A stretch of DNA of 35,738 nucleotides from Opitutia bacterium (GTDB taxonomy: Bacteria > Verrucomicrobiota > Verrucomicrobiia > Opitutales > JABJCN01): assembly GCA_018668635.1 (NCBI GenBank), contig JABJCN010000012.1, positions 1 to 35,738 of the forward strand, given 5' to 3'. Positions 35,411-35,738 of this stretch are shown here, piece after piece; position 1 is the stretch's first letter; every line of letters starts with the position of its first letter. The notes beneath the pieces are model-generated. The model made no database searches. It was given only the letters and a program-made list of their open reading frames with translations, and was not told the origin of the DNA. The position numbers were made by a program, and so were the translations under genes.

Positions 35411-35738
35411 TCAGTTCACATCATGGATAAATTCACGGAGAATCTGAGTGCGCTCTGCTCGAAGTTTCTCCTCAAAGACTTCTTCTCGAGTGAGTACTTT
35501 TTCCTTTTTCCGAAGGCCTTCACGAATTTTAACGAGTGCTGTGTTCTGTAGTTGCCTCACACGTTCTCGAGTAATATTAAATACCTCCCCAACCTCCTCT
35601 AGGGTTTTTGGGAGCTCACCCCGTAATCCGAAACGGAGACGGATGATTTCAGCTTCACGAGGCTCAAGGTGATCGAGAAGGTCCTTAAGATCGTCACTTA
35701 GAGATTTCACATCTAAAGCTTCTGAGGGAGGTAGAGCG
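35411..35738 (-). CDS. Sigma-70 family RNA polymerase sigma factor, C-terminal part
   Basis: Partial: the frame continues open through the window edge, so only the last 109 residues are seen. They hold region 4: LEPREAEIIRLRFGL (4.1 into 4.2) and the -35-binding helix-turn-helix TLEEVGEVFNITRERVRQLQ. After region 4 a charged tail of about 30 residues follows (KKEKVLTREEVFEEKL...). The RQLQNTALVKIR end differs from the primary-sigma RQIEAKALRKLR, so a group-2 (RpoS-like) or otherwise variant factor is more likely than the housekeeping RpoD, but region 1-3 is needed to decide. It converges on rpsA. Confidence 0.9.
   Translation of the reverse strand, partial: ALPPSEALDVKSLSDDLKDLLDHLEPREAEIIRLRFGLRGELPKTLEEVGEVFNITRERVRQLQNTALVKIREGLRKKEKVLTREEVFEEKLRAERTQILREFIHDVN

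Overview
The window is a gene-dense, about 35.7 kb piece of a Gram-negative bacterial chromosome holding almost only biosynthetic and housekeeping genes. Three things suggest a Verrucomicrobiota member, probably class Opitutia (Puniceicoccales-like): the style of two tandem BBP2-type porins, a DapL-type LL-diaminopimelate aminotransferase, and a glycine dehydrogenase that fuses the two subunits of the split-type enzyme. This is inferred from protein families, not from a database search. kdsA (Kdo synthesis) and the porins indicate an LPS-bearing outer membrane. I see no tRNA, rRNA, CRISPR array, insertion sequence, phage gene or origin.

Layout. 1-2126: two tandem paralogous outer-membrane porins (minus strand), with nearly the same CAA-rich, Shine-Dalgarno-free leader, closed by a strong terminator. 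2261-13081: a nine-gene minus-strand run argC-argJ-argB-argD-argF-argG-ctpA-tsaD-cysI, with most gaps under 50 nt; it encodes N-acetylglutamate to argininosuccinate (argH and carAB are not here) plus a periplasmic protease, a tRNA-modification enzyme and sulfite reductase. 13145-14057: rplM-rpsI with terminator (minus). 14233-16466: tal, a small conserved unknown, and trhO (plus). 16506-17768: a phosphofructokinase with PPi-type residues (minus), divergent from pyrG-kdsA (18020-20469), which are translationally coupled. The pfp/pyrG intergenic region holds a large imperfect palindrome of about 32 base pairs.

20521-23302 (minus): a small basic possible DNA-binding protein, a membrane-anchored vWA-like protein with a TTG start and degenerate metal site, and nth. 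23435-26431: fused gcvP. 26440-29922 (minus): panC-nadB-panE, a pantothenate/NAD cofactor cluster. 30025-33404 (plus): dapL, a strong terminator after a structured 3' region, a stand-alone 5'-3' exonuclease, and hisG. 33651-35312: rpsA with six S1 domains and a hairpin leader, then a bidirectional terminator shared with a convergent sigma-70-family gene cut by the window edge.

The genes mostly supply amino acids (Arg, His, lysine/meso-DAP, sulfide for cysteine), cofactors (CoA, NAD), CTP and Kdo for the envelope, and translation. No clear novel multi-gene system was found. The best leads are the pfp/pyrG palindrome, the shared porin leaders, the vWA-like/basic-protein pair, the dapL 3' region and the rpsA leader. 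No gene-free stretch exceeds 300 bases; the largest are 17769-18019 and 33405-33650.
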